Assembly (NCBI GenBank): GCA_937926445.1
Contig: CALBAK010000072.1
Span: forward strand, 1-39,452
Source: an uncultured Alphaproteobacteria bacterium
Lineage (GTDB): Bacteria > Pseudomonadota > Alphaproteobacteria > Geminicoccales > Geminicoccaceae
Reading direction: 5' to 3'
Length of the DNA stretch: 39,452 bases
Shown: positions 37,038 through 39,452 of the stretch, one piece after another
Position numbering within the stretch: position 1 is the stretch's first letter
How the letters are laid out: every line of letters begins with the position of its first letter
Notes under the pieces: generated by a model
Told to the model about the DNA's origin: nothing
Databases searched by the model: none
Seen by the model: the letters and a program-made list of their open reading frames with translations, nothing else
Program-made: the position numbers and the translations under genes

Positions 37038-38042
37038 ATGGGGCGCGGCACGGTCCTGGTCACGGGTGGCGCCGGCTATGTCGGCAGCCACGCCTGCAAG
37101 GCTCTGGCGGCGGCGGGTTTCACCCCGGTCACCTACGACAATTTCTCGACCGGTAACCGCTGGGCGGTGCGTTTCGGACCGCTCGAACCGGGCGACGTGC
37201 TCGACCTCGCCACCCTGCATCTCGCCTTCAAGCGGCACCGGCCGGTCGCGGTGATGCATTTCGCGGGTGCGGCACTGGTCGGCGAATCGATGCGCGAGCC
37301 GGCGCTCTACTGGCGGCAGAACCTCGTGGGCACGCTCAACCTGGTCGAGGCCTGCCGGATCCACGAGGTGCGGGCCTTCGTCTTCTCCTCGACCTGTGCG
37401 GTCTACGGCACGCCCGAGCGGGTGCCGATCGACGAGGACACGCCCAAGGCGCCGATCAACCCCTACGGTGCCTCCAAGCTCGCGGTCGAGCGCCTTTTGG
37501 CCGATGCCGCCATGGCCTACGGGCTGCGCTACGCGGCGCTGCGCTACTTCAACGCCGCCGGCGCCGACCCCGAGGGCGAGATCGGCGAGCACCGGCCGGT
37601 CGAGACCCATCTCGTTCCGCTGATGTTGGATGCGATCCTCGGCCTTCGACCGCCCTTGCAGGTGCTCGGCACCGATTATCCGACCCCGGACGGCACTGCG
37701 ATCCGCGATTACGTCCACGTGGCCGACCTCGCGGTCGCGCATGTCCGCGCGCTCGAGCATCTGCTCGCTGACGGCGGGTCGCTCGCCTGCAATCTCGGAA
37801 CCGGCGAGGGGCATTCGGTGCGGCAGGTGATCGAGGCGGCCGAGCGGGTCACCGGCCGGCCGGTACCGCGCATCGAAGCCCCCCGGCGGCCGGGCGATCC
37901 GCCGGCGCTGGTGGCCGACGCCCGTCGGGCGCTGCGCGAGCTGCGTCTCCTGCCCGCCAACCCGATGGGTCTCGAGCGGATCCTCGAGACGGCCTGGGCC
38001 TGGCACGCCGAGCACCGCGGCCGCCGCCTTTCCGGCGGTTGA
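37038..38042 (+). CDS. galE: UDP-glucose 4-epimerase GalE
   Basis: Interconverts UDP-glucose and UDP-galactose with tightly bound NAD+. It has 334 residues. LVTGGAGYVGSHACKAL binds NAD. YDNFSTGNRWAV, FSSTCAVYGTPE and PYGASKLAVE supply the Ser/Thr and Tyr-x-x-x-Lys catalytic residues. ALRYFNAAGADPEGEIGE and DYVHVADLAVAHV are GalE signatures. Specificity for GlcNAc/GalNAc or for UDP-xylose/arabinose cannot be excluded, and the neighbouring UDP-xylose synthase makes the last a real option. It lies 19 bases after that gene. Confidence 0.92.
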   Translation: MGRGTVLVTGGAGYVGSHACKALAAAGFTPVTYDNFSTGNRWAVRFGPLEPGDVLDLATLHLAFKRHRPVAVMHFAGAALVGESMREPALYWRQNLVGTLNLVEACRIHEVRAFVFSSTCAVYGTPERVPIDEDTPKAPINPYGASKLAVERLLADAAMAYGLRYAALRYFNAAGADPEGEIGEHRPVETHLVPLMLDAILGLRPPLQVLGTDYPTPDGTAIRDYVHVADLAVAHVRALEHLLADGGSLACNLGTGEGHSVRQVIEAAERVTGRPVPRIEAPRRPGDPPALVADARRALRELRLLPANPMGLERILETAWAWHAEHRGRRLSGG

Positions 38043-38244
38043 GCGGCCGGACAGAGATTCGCGTCGCACCTACCTTTGCGATAGAATAGCTGGCGGTCGA
38101 CAATTCGGGGTTGCGCAGGCGTCCCCGATACCTTAAGCTTCAATTCGTCGTTCGTGGACTACCTTGGGTTGTGAGCGACCCCCGGGACGTCCTGTTGCCG
38201 GCGGTGCTGCTCGGTCCGTCGGCCCGAGGGAAGGCGCTGGGCAA
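38043..38244 (+). promoter_or_regulatory. 202-base leader before the sugar transferase, promoter-like AT-rich patches
   Basis: The gap between galE and the next gene is less GC-rich than its surroundings, with TAGAAT (38082-38087) as the best -10-like hexamer and further AT-rich text around 38130-38150. No matching -35 element was found. The length and composition suggest a separate promoter for the transferase gene. There is no repeat or gene. Confidence 0.35.
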
Positions 38245-39452
38245 GTGAGCGTCAGCCGAAGCGAGGTTCGTTCGCTCGTCGGCCCGAGAGCTGGGTGGCT
38301 CGCGAGGTCGGAATCGCTGATTACGCGGCCCATCGTGTCGGGCTCGGTGCGCGCCGTCGACGTTGGCGTGGTGGTCGTCGCCGGCTTCTTGGCCGGTTGG
38401 CTCCGTTGGGGCGGCGAGGAGGCGGAGTTTTTCGACCTCGTTCGGCTCGTCCACCTCTCGGGCTCGCTCGTGGCCGCTTCGGCCTTCTCGATCGCGCTTT
38501 CCTACGAACTCGAAGAGCTGCGTGAGCCCACCCGATCGCTCGGGCGCCTGCTCGGCGCTTGGTCGGCCTCGGTGGCGGCGGTCCTGGTGCTGCTCTACGC
38601 GCTCAAGACGGGCGAGGCGGTATCGCGCCTGTGGGTCGGGTACTGGTGGCTGGTCGGCACACTCGGCCTCGTCGCGGCACGGGTCGCGGTCGGTCTCGCG
38701 ATCACCGCGGCGCAGCGGGCCGGTCGGCTGCGGCGGGCGATTCTCGCGGTGGGTGGTCGGACTTCCGATGCCGCGTTCGTGGAGCGTCTGCGCGAGGGAG
38801 CCGGCGAGGAGCTGCACATCGTGGGCGCACTGCCCTTTCCGGTGCCGGTTACCGATGCCGAGTCCGTTCATCCCCTGCAACGCTATCCCGAGCTCGCGGC
38901 CGTACTTTGCACGCAGCCGGTCGACGAGGTCGTCGTCGCGGCCGATGGTGCCTCGGCGGCCCAGGTGGATGCGCTGCTCCGCTGGCTGCGCGCCTTCCCG
39001 GTCGCCACGAGCCTGGCGGTCGACGGGCCCGGGCCGCAGGTTCCTGTTCTGGCCCTCGCTCGGATCGGCGACACGCCTCTTTTGCGGGTGATCGAGCGGC
39101 CGCTCGACGGGTGGGCGCGGGTGGTGAAAGCGCTCGAGGACCGAATACTTGGGACGATTCTCCTCGTCCTCGCTGCACCCGTGATGGTCGGCATCGCGAT
39201 CGCGGTGAAGCTGACTTCACCGGGTCCCGTCCTGTACCGGCAGCTCCGTCACGGCTTCAACCAGCAACCGATCGAGGTGCTGAAGTTCCGGACGATGTAC
39301 ATCGATCGCTGCGACGCGCGCGACGCCAAAGAGGTTCGCCAGGCGACCCGTGACGATCCCCGCGTGACGCCCCTCGGCCGGTTCCTCAGGCGAACCAGTC
39401 TCGATGAGCTGCCGCAGCTCATCAACGTGGTGCGGGGCGAGATGAGCCTCGT
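38245..39452 (+). CDS. Polyprenyl-phosphate sugar-1-phosphate transferase (WcaJ/EpsE type), 3' end outside the window
   Basis: Inner-membrane enzyme starting exopolysaccharide repeat units by moving a hexose-1-phosphate to undecaprenyl phosphate. 402 codons are present. Four membrane segments occur in the first 160 residues (for example VGVVVVAGFLAGW and LLGAWSASVAAVLVLLYAL). A CoA-binding-like Rossmann region follows (RRAILAVGGRTSDAAFVERL), then a further helix (ILGTILLVLAAPVMVGIAIA). The bacterial sugar transferase domain shows KLTSPGPVLYRQ, VLKFRTMY and RVTPLGRFLRRTSLDELPQL, the last with the conserved Asp-Glu pair. The GTG at 38245 is the first start after an in-frame TAA at 38134 with coding character; a TTG at 38164 is possible. 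The sequence ends inside the domain. Confidence 0.88.
   Translation, partial: MSVSRSEVRSLVGPRAGWLARSESLITRPIVSGSVRAVDVGVVVVAGFLAGWLRWGGEEAEFFDLVRLVHLSGSLVAASAFSIALSYELEELREPTRSLGRLLGAWSASVAAVLVLLYALKTGEAVSRLWVGYWWLVGTLGLVAARVAVGLAITAAQRAGRLRRAILAVGGRTSDAAFVERLREGAGEELHIVGALPFPVPVTDAESVHPLQRYPELAAVLCTQPVDEVVVAADGASAAQVDALLRWLRAFPVATSLAVDGPGPQVPVLALARIGDTPLLRVIERPLDGWARVVKALEDRILGTILLVLAAPVMVGIAIAVKLTSPGPVLYRQLRHGFNQQPIEVLKFRTMYIDRCDARDAKEVRQATRDDPRVTPLGRFLRRTSLDELPQLINVVRGEMSL

Overview
This window is a GC-rich (roughly 70% by eye) bacterial chromosome segment, most likely from an alphaproteobacterium of the Rhodospirillales/Geminicoccales type. The clues are conserved neighbourhoods: xerD facing aroK-aroB-CorC/HlyC, argD-argF-hslO, a HutF/HutG-type histidine pathway, TRAP transporters, and an Mcl1-type malyl-CoA lyase. 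The assignment is inference. No rRNA, tRNA, CRISPR array or insertion sequence was seen. GTG and TTG starts and 4-base start/stop overlaps are common.

Layout. (1) 1-1241: 5' part of an isovaleryl-CoA dehydrogenase gene and a small Cys-containing hypothetical gene. (2) 1252-12219: a complete histidine-utilisation locus. hutF diverges from hutI-hutH-hutG-hutU across an intergenic HutC-type operator. A short histidine-ammonia-lyase-like fragment follows, then a tripartite TRAP transporter (P-Q-M) and the repressor hutC. Together these take histidine to glutamate by the formylglutamate route and probably import a pathway-related acid. (3) 12235-19391, all minus strand: phytanoyl-CoA-dioxygenase-family protein, TRAP P, a 1.5 kb gene-free spacer, TRAP Q and M, a class IV aminotransferase and an alpha/beta hydrolase. 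This looks like an uptake-and-breakdown unit for an unknown compound. (4) 19778-21331: a large, partly disordered protein of an uncharacterised family.

(5) 21496-30646: housekeeping genes. These are argD-argF (arginine synthesis), hslO (redox chaperone), a lipoprotein, corC/hlyC, aroB, aroK, a tiny membrane protein, xerD and malyl-CoA lyase. (6) 30695-34415: a decaying urea ABC transporter operon. urtA carries a frameshift. urtB carries a frameshift and a stop codon. urtC is absent. urtD and urtE are fused at the Walker A motif and then frameshifted. (7) 34626-39452: the start of an exopolysaccharide locus, with a nucleotide-sugar dehydrogenase, UDP-xylose synthase, UDP-glucose 4-epimerase and a truncated polyprenyl-phosphate sugar-1-phosphate transferase.

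The observations most worth following are the dioxygenase/TRAP/aminotransferase/hydrolase cluster with its long TA-poor spacer and 15-bp hairpin, the TRAP transporter inside a hut locus, and the multiply damaged urt operon with its in-frame UrtD/UrtE junction.
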